This document shows, piece by piece, positions 7,955 through 16,196 of a stretch of DNA of 49,923 bases (positions are counted from its first letter, which is position 1; each line of letters opens with the position of its first letter). A program made the translations under genes and the position numbers. The notes beneath the pieces are model-generated. The model was not told the DNA's origin, did no database searches, and saw only the letters and a program-made list of their open reading frames with translations. This DNA is from an uncultured Acidimicrobium sp. GTDB lineage: Bacteria > Actinomycetota > Acidimicrobiia > Acidimicrobiales > Ilumatobacteraceae. The stretch spans positions 1 through 49,923 of the forward strand of contig CAITUB010000008.1 of the NCBI GenBank assembly GCA_903895515.1, written 5' to 3'.

Positions 7955-8872
7955 TTAGTTGAACGAATCTTGTCCGTCACCGCGCATGGTGACGAATTCA
8001 TTCATCAAGATTTGTGAAGCAGGATGGCTGTCACCAAATGCTGGTGTGCGATCAATTGATAGCGGCGTGAAGTTTGGACTGACCAGCGGTTGATGTCCTG
8101 TTTGGCAACCTGGGCACCAGTACAACACGCGGTTTGCTTCACCGTGATGAGCAACGCGGATGAGATCGCCACATCGCTGACACGATTTACCTTGGCGTCC
8201 ATAAACGGCCATTTCATTGGGTGAAGTGGCGTTTTTTGCCTCGTAATGCATATGTGCAAGCAGCGACTCTTGGGCAAGTGTCAGCAATTCGCGGCACTCC
8301 GCGCGCTTCATTTCACCAATGCGCGCCCATGGGTGCACTTCACATGCCCACATAATTTCGCAGCGAAACACGTTGCCAACTCCGGACACCACACGTTGAT
8401 CGAGCAACACTTCAGAAACAGTTGCATCTTTATCTTCGTATTGCATCATGCGATCAACGCACTCTTCAATATCAACATCGTGATGACACAAGTCGGGGCC
8501 AAGCTTGCCAAGAATTGGATGTCGACGCGGATCAAAGTCGCGGAAGGTTTCCAAACTGACTGCACCGAAGCACACTGCAATCCAATCTGAAACTGCAATC
8601 ACTACTTGCGCGCGTTCACGCGGCTTTGACCATTGTTCTCCGCGGCGATATAAGTGCCACGAACCAGAAATACGAAATGTTGAATGCAACACCACTCCGT
8701 CATCCCACACCATTTCAATGTTCTTTCCAAACGTGCGAACTTCTTCAATGGTGTGCCCAAGTACTGGGCGAATTCCATCGCAGTCAAGCGCGTCAAAAGC
8801 CAATGTTTGTTTGCCGATTAGAGCGGTGCGAAGAGCAACTGCGGTGCGATAAACCGAGTTGACTTCAAGCAT
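7955..8872 (-). CDS. Nei/Fpg-type DNA glycosylase lacking the N-terminal proline
   Basis: Base-excision repair glycosylase fold, 305 residues. Visible parts are the N-terminal helix (SVYRTAVALRTALIG), Lys50 in FGKNIEMVW, the helix-two-turn-helix with GVGNVFR (Asn167) and a four-Cys zinc finger (C231, C234, C253, C256) with the conserved Arg248 before it. This is nearest to actinobacterial Nei2. Active members begin Met-Pro-Glu, and the freed Pro is the nucleophile; here the start is Met-Leu-Glu-Val. The Glu remains but Pro is Leu. No alternative in-frame start restores it. Either a point change or sequencing error abolished lyase chemistry, or the protein binds lesions without it. About 35 residues follow the zinc finger. 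Confidence 0.85.
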   Translation of the reverse strand: MLEVNSVYRTAVALRTALIGKQTLAFDALDCDGIRPVLGHTIEEVRTFGKNIEMVWDDGVVLHSTFRISGSWHLYRRGEQWSKPRERAQVVIAVSDWIAVCFGAVSLETFRDFDPRRHPILGKLGPDLCHHDVDIEECVDRMMQYEDKDATVSEVLLDQRVVSGVGNVFRCEIMWACEVHPWARIGEMKRAECRELLTLAQESLLAHMHYEAKNATSPNEMAVYGRQGKSCQRCGDLIRVAHHGEANRVLYWCPGCQTGHQPLVSPNFTPLSIDRTPAFGDSHPASQILMNEFVTMRGDGQDSFN

Positions 8873-8917
8873 GAGGAAAGATTATTCACCCCACCCTGTA
8901 GTTTGAGGGATCACCCC

Positions 8918-9208
8918 ATGAACGACACGCAAGACGACTCTCAAGACCCACTCGTTCGACGAGCAGCGCAACGGTACGGAACTGTTGGCGCGATGTTGGC
9001 GGGTGGAATGGTGGTGTTCGACAAACTACTTGGACGCAAACCAAAACAAGAAGCTGCTGTTGTTTTTGAAGCGTCAAGTGATCCAATTGATATTGATAAC
9101 GATGGCATCACAGTTGAGTTAAGTGAGCACCTCACCGTGCATTCGCCCGCACCAAGCAAGCGAATCGGCGTTGCAAGGGTGGTCAAGAAACGCCGTAAAA
9201 CCGAATAA
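8918..9208 (+). CDS. Hypothetical 96-residue protein with short hydrophobic segment
   Basis: Unrecognised protein. It starts at an ATG at 8918 with GAGGGA 7 bases upstream. The N-terminus is acidic and Gln-rich (NDTQDDSQD), followed by a Gly/Ala/Met-rich moderately hydrophobic stretch (YGTVGAMLAGGMVVFDKLLG), an acidic middle and a strongly basic tail (VVKKRRKTE). It diverges from the Nei-like gene with 45 bp between them. The hydrophobic stretch is short for a full transmembrane helix; a peripheral or amphipathic anchor is possible. Codon use matches its neighbours. No function is proposed. Confidence 0.65.
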   Translation: MNDTQDDSQDPLVRRAAQRYGTVGAMLAGGMVVFDKLLGRKPKQEAAVVFEASSDPIDIDNDGITVELSEHLTVHSPAPSKRIGVARVVKKRRKTE

Positions 9209-9225
9209 ATATAAGGGTTTTACGG
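9193..9225. terminator. Inverted repeat between convergent stop codons, possible bidirectional terminator
   Basis: A perfect 10-bp stem (CCGTAAAACC at 9193-9202 and GGTTTTACGG at 9216-9225) surrounds a 13-nt A/T-rich loop. It spans the stop codon of the 8918 gene and touches the stop of the minus-strand gene at 9226. Position between convergent genes suits a shared terminator. There is no long T-run on either side, so it would be a weak intrinsic terminator. Confidence 0.5.
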
Positions 9226-9762
9226 TTATGGAAGCTGGCCGACTGAAGCCAGTGCCAAGCGCACCAAGCGGTCGTGACCGCTGGTCATTTCCTTCACCAT
9301 TTGTTCCGAAGTTGCCTGAGTAGGTGTGAACCATCCAAGGTCTAAAGCTTGTTGCGTTGGTTGGCAATCGCCCGACACGGGAACAACGTAGGCCAAGCTC
9401 ACCGCATGATGACGCGGGTCGTGAAAGCCACTGATGCTTGGGTCCGGAAAATATTCAACAACAGTGAATGGGGCTGGCTCTAGCGGTACTCGCGGCAGCG
9501 CAAGTGGCCCTAAGTCTTTTTCCAAGTGGCGCAGTATCGCTTCGCGAATGCGTTCGCCCAGTAAAACCCGCCCCGATACAACGGTGCGACTAATCGACCC
9601 GTCCGGCGCTTGGCGCAACAACATGCCCACATGGGTTACCTCACCCATGTCATTGACCCGCACAGGCACGGCATCGACATACACAAGAGGCACTTGCCCA
9701 CGCACATCGTTCAGAGTTTGCGGATCAAGCCAGTTGGTTTTGACATCAATACTGTCGGTCAC
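9226..9762 (-). CDS. DUF4916-like NUDIX-fold protein with degenerate NUDIX box
   Basis: A 178-residue protein resembling the actinobacterial DUF4916 NUDIX-related family, with VPLVYVDAVPVRV at the first strand and VSLAYVVPVSGDC in the second half. The NUDIX-box position reads GRVLLGERIREAILRHLEKDLG. The spacing is kept, but of the catalytic REUxEExGU part only Arg, Leu, an Asp in place of the last Glu, and Gly remain; the first two Glu are His and Lys. Metal-dependent pyrophosphohydrolase activity is therefore doubtful. ATG start at 9762. Convergent with the 8918 gene. Confidence 0.72.
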   Translation of the reverse strand: MTDSIDVKTNWLDPQTLNDVRGQVPLVYVDAVPVRVNDMGEVTHVGMLLRQAPDGSISRTVVSGRVLLGERIREAILRHLEKDLGPLALPRVPLEPAPFTVVEYFPDPSISGFHDPRHHAVSLAYVVPVSGDCQPTQQALDLGWFTPTQATSEQMVKEMTSGHDRLVRLALASVGQLP

Positions 9763-9857
9763 AGCGCCTCCTCATTGCGTTGATCCATTGTCCCAGAAAC
9801 TTCTGCGTAAGCGTGGAATACCTCACACACAGTGAATTCATATGCGAAGGTATCTAG

Positions 9858-10271
9858 ATGAATCGCGCATCACTGAAAGACAAACTTTGGATTCCGCTCG
9901 GCGTATTTGTGCTGCTTGCAGGAATCACCCATTTTGCAAACCCCGACTTCTTCGATGCCATTGTTCCCCCCTGGCTGCCACCAAGCGAGCGCTTCTGGAC
10001 ATACATCAGTGGACTTGCCGAAATTGCAATCGGTACAGCCGTTTTGACGCCTAAATATCGTCGCCTCGGCGGCTGGGCAGCGTTCGTGCTGTTTGTCGCC
10101 GTGTACCCAGCCAATCTCTACATGGTGTGGGACTGGCGCGACCGCTCTACTGCAGAGCAAGTGGTGTCATGGGTGCGATTGCCATTTCAATTGCTGTTTT
10201 TGTGGGTGGCAATGCAGGTGGCAAAAAGCAGTGCAGTTACTTCGTTAACTCAACACCAGAAATCTGCTTAA
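9858..10271 (+). CDS. DoxX-like small membrane protein
   Basis: A 137-residue integral membrane protein with four hydrophobic segments (about residues 11-28, 47-63, 70-88, 105-122). The pattern GITHFANPDFF, then VPPWLPP, then GLAEIAIGTAVL and a PANLYM turn is typical of DoxX/DoxD-related proteins. In actinobacteria these are linked to redox or thiol stress in the membrane. The ATG at 9858 fits the family start. The 3' end overlaps the convergent oxygenase gene by 35 bp. Exact role unknown. Confidence 0.8.
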   Translation: MNRASLKDKLWIPLGVFVLLAGITHFANPDFFDAIVPPWLPPSERFWTYISGLAEIAIGTAVLTPKYRRLGGWAAFVLFVAVYPANLYMVWDWRDRSTAEQVVSWVRLPFQLLFLWVAMQVAKSSAVTSLTQHQKSA

Positions 10272-11097
10272 TTCGGTCGCGCAAAAACTCGAAAGCCGTT
10301 TTGTTTTCGGCTATCAACACGTCATCTGCCGGGTGCAAAAACAGCGGAGTTGAAATTCGCGCACGCTTGGCGGCTTCGCCAACAGGGTTGTTCACTCGGT
10401 GAGTGGTGCTTGGGTAATACCCATTCGTTACATAGTCCAACATGTCACCCGCATTGATAGCCACGCTGCCTGGGTCACAGGGCACGTCGTGCCAATTCCC
10501 GTTCAGGTCACGTACTTGTAGACCCGGCTCATTTGAAGCCGGCAACACCGTGATCATGTTGATGTCTTCGTGAGCCGCAGCACGCACCGCATCTGCAGGC
10601 TCGTCGCCACGCAATGGTGGGTAATGCAAAATTCGCAGCAATGTGCGGCGTGTGCCTTCAATCATTTGCGAAAGAGGCATGGAGAAGTTCTTTGAAATTT
10701 CTTCTGGCGTGTTCGCCTCGACCCACGTGAGCAACTCTGCTGCAAGCGACCAACCTGCTTGATACACCGCTGCCGCACTTGCTGACTCAAGCTCTGGCTG
10801 ACGACCCCACGGATACCAGTGGTAATACTCCTTAATATCTTTCACCTCGGCGCCAACAGCGGTTTCGGCTTCTTCAAGAGGTCGGTAACCATCTTGTTCT
10901 GTTTCGCTTGGCAAATAATTCCATTTGCGCTCTGAACGAAAGAAGTCGTGCCACTCGCTTTGTAGACGCACAACAATGTCGTACGGAATGGGGTGATTGA
11001 TCAGTACCGCAAAGCCAGTTTCACGAAGCGACTTAGTGAATAGCTTCGGTGCATCTGGCGATGTGTAGTCGACTACTGCGACGTCCATGCCTTCCAC
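10237..11097 (-). CDS. 2-oxoglutarate/Fe(II)-dependent oxygenase (isopenicillin N synthase family)
   Basis: A 286-residue cytosolic oxygenase. It has an N-terminal DIOX_N-like region (TGFAVLINHPIP), then the iron triad His-x-Asp in AAHEDINMITVLP and the distal His in STTHRV, and the 2-oxoglutarate-binding Arg-x-Ser in RARIS. The jelly-roll glycine strand SVAINAGDMLDYVTNG is present. The family hydroxylates or desaturates small molecules using O2 and 2-oxoglutarate; substrate is unknown. ATG start at 11097. It diverges from the MFS gene at 11159 and overlaps the DoxX gene convergently. Confidence 0.9.
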   Translation of the reverse strand: MEGMDVAVVDYTSPDAPKLFTKSLRETGFAVLINHPIPYDIVVRLQSEWHDFFRSERKWNYLPSETEQDGYRPLEEAETAVGAEVKDIKEYYHWYPWGRQPELESASAAAVYQAGWSLAAELLTWVEANTPEEISKNFSMPLSQMIEGTRRTLLRILHYPPLRGDEPADAVRAAAHEDINMITVLPASNEPGLQVRDLNGNWHDVPCDPGSVAINAGDMLDYVTNGYYPSTTHRVNNPVGEAAKRARISTPLFLHPADDVLIAENKTAFEFLRDRIKQISGVELTK

Positions 11098-11158
11098 ACT
11101 ACGGCGATCTAGATGCTGTCGCCACTCATGTCATACCCATGTTCACTAATGTGGCACA

Positions 11159-12328
11159 GTGCATACGAAGCGATTAATCCTCACGCTTCAAATTGCTATG
11201 GGCGTGTTGGCATCCGGGTATGGCGTCATGTTCACCATGCTCGATGACTGGCGAACCGCATACGGAATTCAAGAAACCGGCCTCAGCATGATCATTGCTG
11301 TTGGCTTTTTCACTTCATTTGTTGCCCAACTCACAATCGCTCCGTTTGCCGACAGAGGCCATGCTCGCAAGCTGATGACCGTTGGCATGGCCGCAAACGC
11401 AATCGGCGCATTGCTGATGGCTTTCGGGGCTTCACTTCCTGCGTTTCTACTTGGACGATTCATCATGGGTGTTGGTGCAGGTATCGCGATTCCCGCAATT
11501 AAACGAATCGTCATTGTGAGTGATCCTGAAAACATGGGTGGCAATCTTGGGCGAGGCGTTTCAATTGAAGTAGGTGGTTTTGCAATAGGTCCAGTCATTG
11601 CTGCACTTACCGTTGACTCCATCAGCCTTGCTGCACCATTCATTCTTATTGCCCTGCTCATTGCCATCACTGGCGTCATCATTGCGCGACTCAGCATTAC
11701 CGAGACCGCAATCGAAGATCGAACAGATGAACGATTCGCAATTGACTTGCTGAAGAATCGTGCTGTGCTCGGGTCCATCCTCGTTGGGCTAGCGCTGTTC
11801 GTCATGATTGGCGTATACGACTCGTTGTGGGTCATCATCATGGATGACTTGAAGGCACCGCACTGGGTAGGCAACGCAGGTGTTGCACTGTTCGGATTGC
11901 CATGGATTTTCTTTGGGGCACTTGGTGGAAGAATCGCTCAGAAGCACGGACCGCTTCGAGTCAGTGCGTTTGGTTTGGCACTTGGTTCGTTGTACATGAC
12001 CTCGTATGGATTCATGACCATGCCGTACTTCATGCTTGGGGTTGGGCTCACCCAGTCCATGGTCGATTCACTCACGGTTACCGGAATTGGCGTTGCCGTT
12101 GCACAAGCAACCCCACCCGAACGCCAAGCGGGTGCATCGGGTTTGCTCGGCGGAATGCAAACACTTACCGGCGGAATTGCAGCCATGTTCGCGGGCACGA
12201 TGTACGAACATTTCGGCCAAAAATTTGCGTTCACTGCAACTGGTGTTGCAATGGCAATTCTCGTTGCACTTGGATGTTTCCTTGTTGGCAAAAAATGGCT
12301 GCAAAAGCCAGAACTTGCTACTGCTTAA
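11159..12328 (+). CDS. MFS transporter
   Basis: A 389-residue major facilitator with about 12 hydrophobic segments. The loop 2-3 motif appears as APFADRGHARKLMTVG, and a GRFIMGVGAGIAIPA motif is present in helix 4. The N-terminal start is GTG at 11159; an upstream ATG at 11149 is out of frame. Direction and substrate are unknown. Next to a 2OG oxygenase (divergent) and an acyl-CoA dehydrogenase (convergent, immediately adjacent). Confidence 0.88.
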   Translation: MHTKRLILTLQIAMGVLASGYGVMFTMLDDWRTAYGIQETGLSMIIAVGFFTSFVAQLTIAPFADRGHARKLMTVGMAANAIGALLMAFGASLPAFLLGRFIMGVGAGIAIPAIKRIVIVSDPENMGGNLGRGVSIEVGGFAIGPVIAALTVDSISLAAPFILIALLIAITGVIIARLSITETAIEDRTDERFAIDLLKNRAVLGSILVGLALFVMIGVYDSLWVIIMDDLKAPHWVGNAGVALFGLPWIFFGALGGRIAQKHGPLRVSAFGLALGSLYMTSYGFMTMPYFMLGVGLTQSMVDSLTVTGIGVAVAQATPPERQAGASGLLGGMQTLTGGIAAMFAGTMYEHFGQKFAFTATGVAMAILVALGCFLVGKKWLQKPELATA

Positions 12329-13651
12329 TCAGGCTGGGCCTGAGAACATTCCACCCATTCGCTCGTACGTCGTTACTGGCGACTTATCGTCTTCGTAACG
12401 GTTGATTTCGGCGCGACCCACAACGTGCCAGTGCACTTCGTCTGGTCCGTCAGCCAAGCGCAATGTGCGCTGACCTGCGTATAGACGAGCTAGTGGAGTC
12501 CATTGCGAAATGCCTGTGGCTCCAAATACCTGAATGGCTTCGTCGATGATCTTGCACACACGCTCAGGAACCATGGCCTTCACTGCGCTCACCCACACAC
12601 GAGCTTCTGCGTTGCCCAATGTGTCCATGGCCTTTGCCGCGCGCAACACCATCAGGCGCATGGCTTCAATTTCAATACGTGCCTTGGCAATGGTTTCGGT
12701 GTTCTTGCCCAAACGTGCAATCGGCTTACCGAATGCTTCGCGTGAAAGACCACGGCGAATCATCAATTCGAGTGCTCGCTCGCCTGCACCAATTGAACGC
12801 ATGCAGTGGTGAATGCGTCCTGGTCCTAAACGAACCTGTGAAATTTCGAATCCACGACCTTCACCCAACAGGATGTTTGATGCCGGCACGCGAACGTCGG
12901 TGAAACGCAAGTGCATGTGACCATGTGGGGCGTCGTCTTCGCCGAACACTTCCATTGGGCCAAGAATTTGCACGCCAGGCGTATCCATTGGTACCAAAAT
13001 TTGCGAGTGGCGCTTGTGTGGCGGCGCATCAGGGCTAGTGAGCAACATGCAGATCATGATCTTGCAACGCGGGTCGCCAGCACCAGAGATGTAGTACTTC
13101 TCGCCGTTGATCAGCCACTCTTCACCGTCAAGTTCTGCGCGGCATTCCAAATTCTTTGCATCAGAAGATGCCACATCTGGTTCGGTCATTGCATACGCCG
13201 AGCGAATTTCACCAGCAAGCAGCGGCTTCAACCACTTCTCTTTTTGCTCTGGCGTACCAACGCGCTCCAACACTTCCATGTTGCCCGTGTCAGGTGCACT
13301 GCAGTTCATCGATTCAGAAGCAATTGGGTTCTTGCCAAGTTCAACAGCAATGTATGCGTAGTCCAAGTTTGATAGGCCTTCTCCGGTTTCAGAGTTTGGC
13401 AAGAAGAAGTTCCACAAACCCTTCGCTCGCGCCTTGCGCTTCAGTTCGTCGAGCAACTCAAGTTGGCCTTCGCCGTATTGCCAGCGATCGGGACGCCCTT
13501 CACCGAGTGCGAAATACTTTTCGGTTACTGGCTCAACTTCATTAGCAATAAATTCCTTTACCGCGTTATACAACGGAACTGCTTTGGCCGACATGGCCAA
13601 GTTCATTGCATCGTCAGTGGTAATTCCTGAATACATTCCGGGTGCTGGCAT
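12329..13651 (-). CDS. Acyl-CoA dehydrogenase (ACAD10/11-like)
   Basis: FAD enzyme of 440 residues forming trans-2-enoyl-CoA. The first signature is AYAMTEPDVASSDA, followed by INGEKYYISGAGD (FAD/substrate loop), the beta-domain end VRVPASNILLGEGRGFEI and the helical domain with RGLSREAFGKPIARLG. The C-terminus reads IQVFGATGISQWTPLARLY then LADGPDEVHWHVVGR, as in ACAD10/11-like enzymes rather than short-chain ones. ATG start at 13651. It ends one base after the convergent MFS stop. Chain-length specificity is not readable. Confidence 0.9.
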   Translation of the reverse strand: MPAPGMYSGITTDDAMNLAMSAKAVPLYNAVKEFIANEVEPVTEKYFALGEGRPDRWQYGEGQLELLDELKRKARAKGLWNFFLPNSETGEGLSNLDYAYIAVELGKNPIASESMNCSAPDTGNMEVLERVGTPEQKEKWLKPLLAGEIRSAYAMTEPDVASSDAKNLECRAELDGEEWLINGEKYYISGAGDPRCKIMICMLLTSPDAPPHKRHSQILVPMDTPGVQILGPMEVFGEDDAPHGHMHLRFTDVRVPASNILLGEGRGFEISQVRLGPGRIHHCMRSIGAGERALELMIRRGLSREAFGKPIARLGKNTETIAKARIEIEAMRLMVLRAAKAMDTLGNAEARVWVSAVKAMVPERVCKIIDEAIQVFGATGISQWTPLARLYAGQRTLRLADGPDEVHWHVVGRAEINRYEDDKSPVTTYERMGGMFSGPA

Positions 13652-13684
13652 ACCCCCACGCTACCCCTCGCGAATAACTGGGTC

Positions 13685-14107
13685 TTAGTTGAGGATGACG
13701 AGCGGGATTTCGCGGTCAGTGCGCTGCTGATACCCGGCATACCCCTTGTACTGCTTCTCCACAATCGGCCACATGCGTGCACGTTCTTCAGTCGTTGCGG
13801 TGCGTGCGGTCATCATTTTGTTAGGTCCACCTTTGTAGCGCACCTGTACCTGTGGATTATCGACCAAGTTCAAATACCACGCAGGATGAAAATCGTCTCC
13901 ACCACGCGAAGCAACGATCACGATGGATTCACCTTCTTGAATTGGTGAAGTCAACATGCAGCTGCGAGGTTTGCCGCTCTTGCGGCCAATTGTGGTGAGT
14001 TCGAGCACAGGCATATTGCCTGCGGTCCAACCCGCTTTACCGCGCGTAACGCCCAGTATCAAACGGTGAATTCCATTCATGGATTTGAGTGCAAAGTTAC
14101 TTGGCAT
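13685..14107 (-). CDS. Deazaflavin (F420)-dependent nitroreductase-family protein (Ddn-like)
   Basis: A 140-residue split-barrel protein of the Ddn/FDOR-B family. Signature pieces are LELTTIGRKSGKPRSCMLT near residues 34-52, IVIVASRGGDDFHPAWYLNLVDNP near 62-85 and YAGYQQRTDREIPLVIL at the C-terminus. Known members use F420H2 to reduce quinones, menaquinone or nitro compounds. Cofactor use is inferred from family. ATG start at 14107 overlaps the stop of the upstream MFS gene by one base, so the two are co-transcribed. Confidence 0.9.
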   Translation of the reverse strand: MPSNFALKSMNGIHRLILGVTRGKAGWTAGNMPVLELTTIGRKSGKPRSCMLTSPIQEGESIVIVASRGGDDFHPAWYLNLVDNPQVQVRYKGGPNKMMTARTATTEERARMWPIVEKQYKGYAGYQQRTDREIPLVILN

Positions 14108-15402
14108 CAGTGCACCGGCATTCCGTCAACAGCACCAACTACTCCCGACACATACTTCGGTCGGAAGAGCAGCACGAACGACAGTCCCGCGAGGCCAATG
14201 CACACAGATGCAACGATCAGCGGTTGACTCGACGTAATTGACGTTGTGATGTATCCGACCAACACGGCTGCCGGAACCTGCGAAAGGCTCGACACGCTGG
14301 CATAAATTCCCATGGCTTCACCTTGTCTGCCCATTTCTGCAGAACGACTGATGAGACTCGAGGTATTTGCCATGCACAGACCATTAAATGTTGCGAAGAA
14401 TGGAATGACCATGTACAAGTACATCGAACTAGATGTTGGAGTGAGGAAGTAAATAAGCATCATTGCGCCGGTTCCAAACATGGAGAACTTCAACACCTTG
14501 TAGTCCACGAGTTTCTTCGCAACACGACCAACAACGAGTCCCTGTGACAGTGCGATGCACAAGCCAACGATTGCAAAGTAGTCACCAATTTTTGACGAAC
14601 TGAAACTGAACTTGTTACGCAAATACACACCAAAGAACGTGGTAAAGAACGTGAACCCAGCGCTGAACAAAAAGCTTGAAATTAAAACTACGCGCAGGCG
14701 ATCTGACTTGAAACCGTTCACGACGTTGTTGACAGCTTGTCCAACCCTGATTTTTCCACCATGGAATTTTTCTTTAATGGTTTCAGGGAACGTGGTGATA
14801 ACTGCCGTGCAGTTCATCAATGCAATAATCGCTGCGAACCAGAATGGGGTCGTTGCACCAAACCAATGTGGAGTGTTGAACAAGCCATAGAAACTGACGC
14901 TTGGCGAACTGAGCTTTCCGCCTAAATACGGTCCAATAATGAATCCCAATCCAAAGGCCGCACCCATGAAGCCGAAGTTCTTCGCACGGTTTTCGTGTGT
15001 ACTGATGTCACCAATTGCTGCTTGGGCGACTGCCAAGTTTCCACCAGTCAAACCATCAAGCCCACGTGCTGCGAACAACAACGGCAAATTACCAGTGCTA
15101 ATACCAATGGCGAACAACACATAACCAACTGCAGTACCAAAAATTGAAAACGCAAGCACTGGGCGTCGCCCGTGGCGGTCAGATAGCTGGCCCAAAATCG
15201 GCGCGGCGATAAACATGCAGAACGGATAAATGGCTTGCAGCCAACCGAGCATGATTAACCCCTGCGTAAACGACCAGCTTTCTGGTGTCACACGAAATGG
15301 TCCATCAGTAATAAGCAGTGGAAAGACAGGAATCAGAATTCCAAATCCCAAGAGATCAATAAAGACTGTGGTGAATATTGCCAACATGGGGTTCTTACGC
15401 AT
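14107..15402 (-). CDS. MFS transporter (TetA/drug-export type)
   Basis: A 431-residue MFS protein with about 12 transmembrane segments. Start region MLAIFTTVFIDLLGFGILIP and the loop motif GQLSDRHGRRPVLAFS are those of TetA-like drug/H+ antiporters, with RGLDGLTGGNLAVAQAAIGD in helix 4. A longer central loop is present. It diverges from the SDR at 15426 and overlaps by one base the Ddn-like gene, with which it likely forms an operon. Substrate unknown. Confidence 0.88.
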   Translation of the reverse strand: MRKNPMLAIFTTVFIDLLGFGILIPVFPLLITDGPFRVTPESWSFTQGLIMLGWLQAIYPFCMFIAAPILGQLSDRHGRRPVLAFSIFGTAVGYVLFAIGISTGNLPLLFAARGLDGLTGGNLAVAQAAIGDISTHENRAKNFGFMGAAFGLGFIIGPYLGGKLSSPSVSFYGLFNTPHWFGATTPFWFAAIIALMNCTAVITTFPETIKEKFHGGKIRVGQAVNNVVNGFKSDRLRVVLISSFLFSAGFTFFTTFFGVYLRNKFSFSSSKIGDYFAIVGLCIALSQGLVVGRVAKKLVDYKVLKFSMFGTGAMMLIYFLTPTSSSMYLYMVIPFFATFNGLCMANTSSLISRSAEMGRQGEAMGIYASVSSLSQVPAAVLVGYITTSITSSQPLIVASVCIGLAGLSFVLLFRPKYVSGVVGAVDGMPVH

Positions 15403-15425
15403 TGAAAGATCGTAGTCTTGACGAG

Positions 15426-16196
15426 ATGAAAGACATCTTCTCTTTAAACGGCAAAGTGGCCCTTGTTACCGGTGGCTCACGCGGAATTGGCGCAATGATC
15501 GTGCAGGGGTTCCTGGAACACGGTTGCTCGCGCGTGTACATCACCGCACGCAAGGCAGCACAGTGCGACGCTGCAGCCAAGGAACTCTCTATGTATGGAG
15601 AGTGCATCTCCATACCGGGAGATGTTTCGACCCAAGAAGGCATTGCTGCTCTTGCTGCCGAAATTGCCAAGCGCGAATCAAAACTCGACATCCTGGTGAA
15701 CAACGCTGGAGCCGCATGGGGCGCTGACTTTGACGAGTTCCCAGAAAGCGGATGGGACAAAACCGTAGACCTCAATATGAAGACACCATTCTTTCTTACG
15801 CAGGCCCTTGCTCCACTCCTTCGCGCAGCAGCGTCGAAAGATCACTTGGCCAAAGTCATCAACATCGCATCAATCGATGGCGTATCGGTCAATGAAATGG
15901 AAACCTATCCATACGCAGCCAGCAAAGCGGGCCTCATTCACATGACTAAGCGCATGGCCCTTCGTCTCATTAAAGACAACATCGGAGTAACCGCAATTGC
16001 TCCTGGCGCATTCGCTTCAGAAATGAACAAAGTCGCACGCGATCATGGCGACGCCATTTCAGCAGCAATTCCAGCAGGTCGTATCGGCACCCCTGAAGAC
16101 ATGGCGGGTGCTGCTATTTACCTTGCGTCACGCGCCGGCGATTATGTCGTTGGTTCAACCGTCATCGTTGATGGCGGAGTGACGTACGCACGATGA
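15426..16196 (+). CDS. Short-chain dehydrogenase/reductase (FabG/RhlG-like)
   Basis: Classical SDR of 256 residues. It shows TGGSRGIG near the N-terminus, DILVNNAGAAWGA, Ser in NIASIDG, YAASKAG with Tyr and Lys, and the C-terminal GSTVIVDGGVT. The start chosen is the ATG at 15426; codons upstream to 15378 overlap the divergent MFS gene and do not fit the family. The closest pattern is the RhlG/FabG group of 3-oxoacyl or polyol reductases. The stop overlaps the following MFS start by 4 bp (ATGA), so they form an operon. Confidence 0.9.
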   Translation: MKDIFSLNGKVALVTGGSRGIGAMIVQGFLEHGCSRVYITARKAAQCDAAAKELSMYGECISIPGDVSTQEGIAALAAEIAKRESKLDILVNNAGAAWGADFDEFPESGWDKTVDLNMKTPFFLTQALAPLLRAAASKDHLAKVINIASIDGVSVNEMETYPYAASKAGLIHMTKRMALRLIKDNIGVTAIAPGAFASEMNKVARDHGDAISAAIPAGRIGTPEDMAGAAIYLASRAGDYVVGSTVIVDGGVTYAR

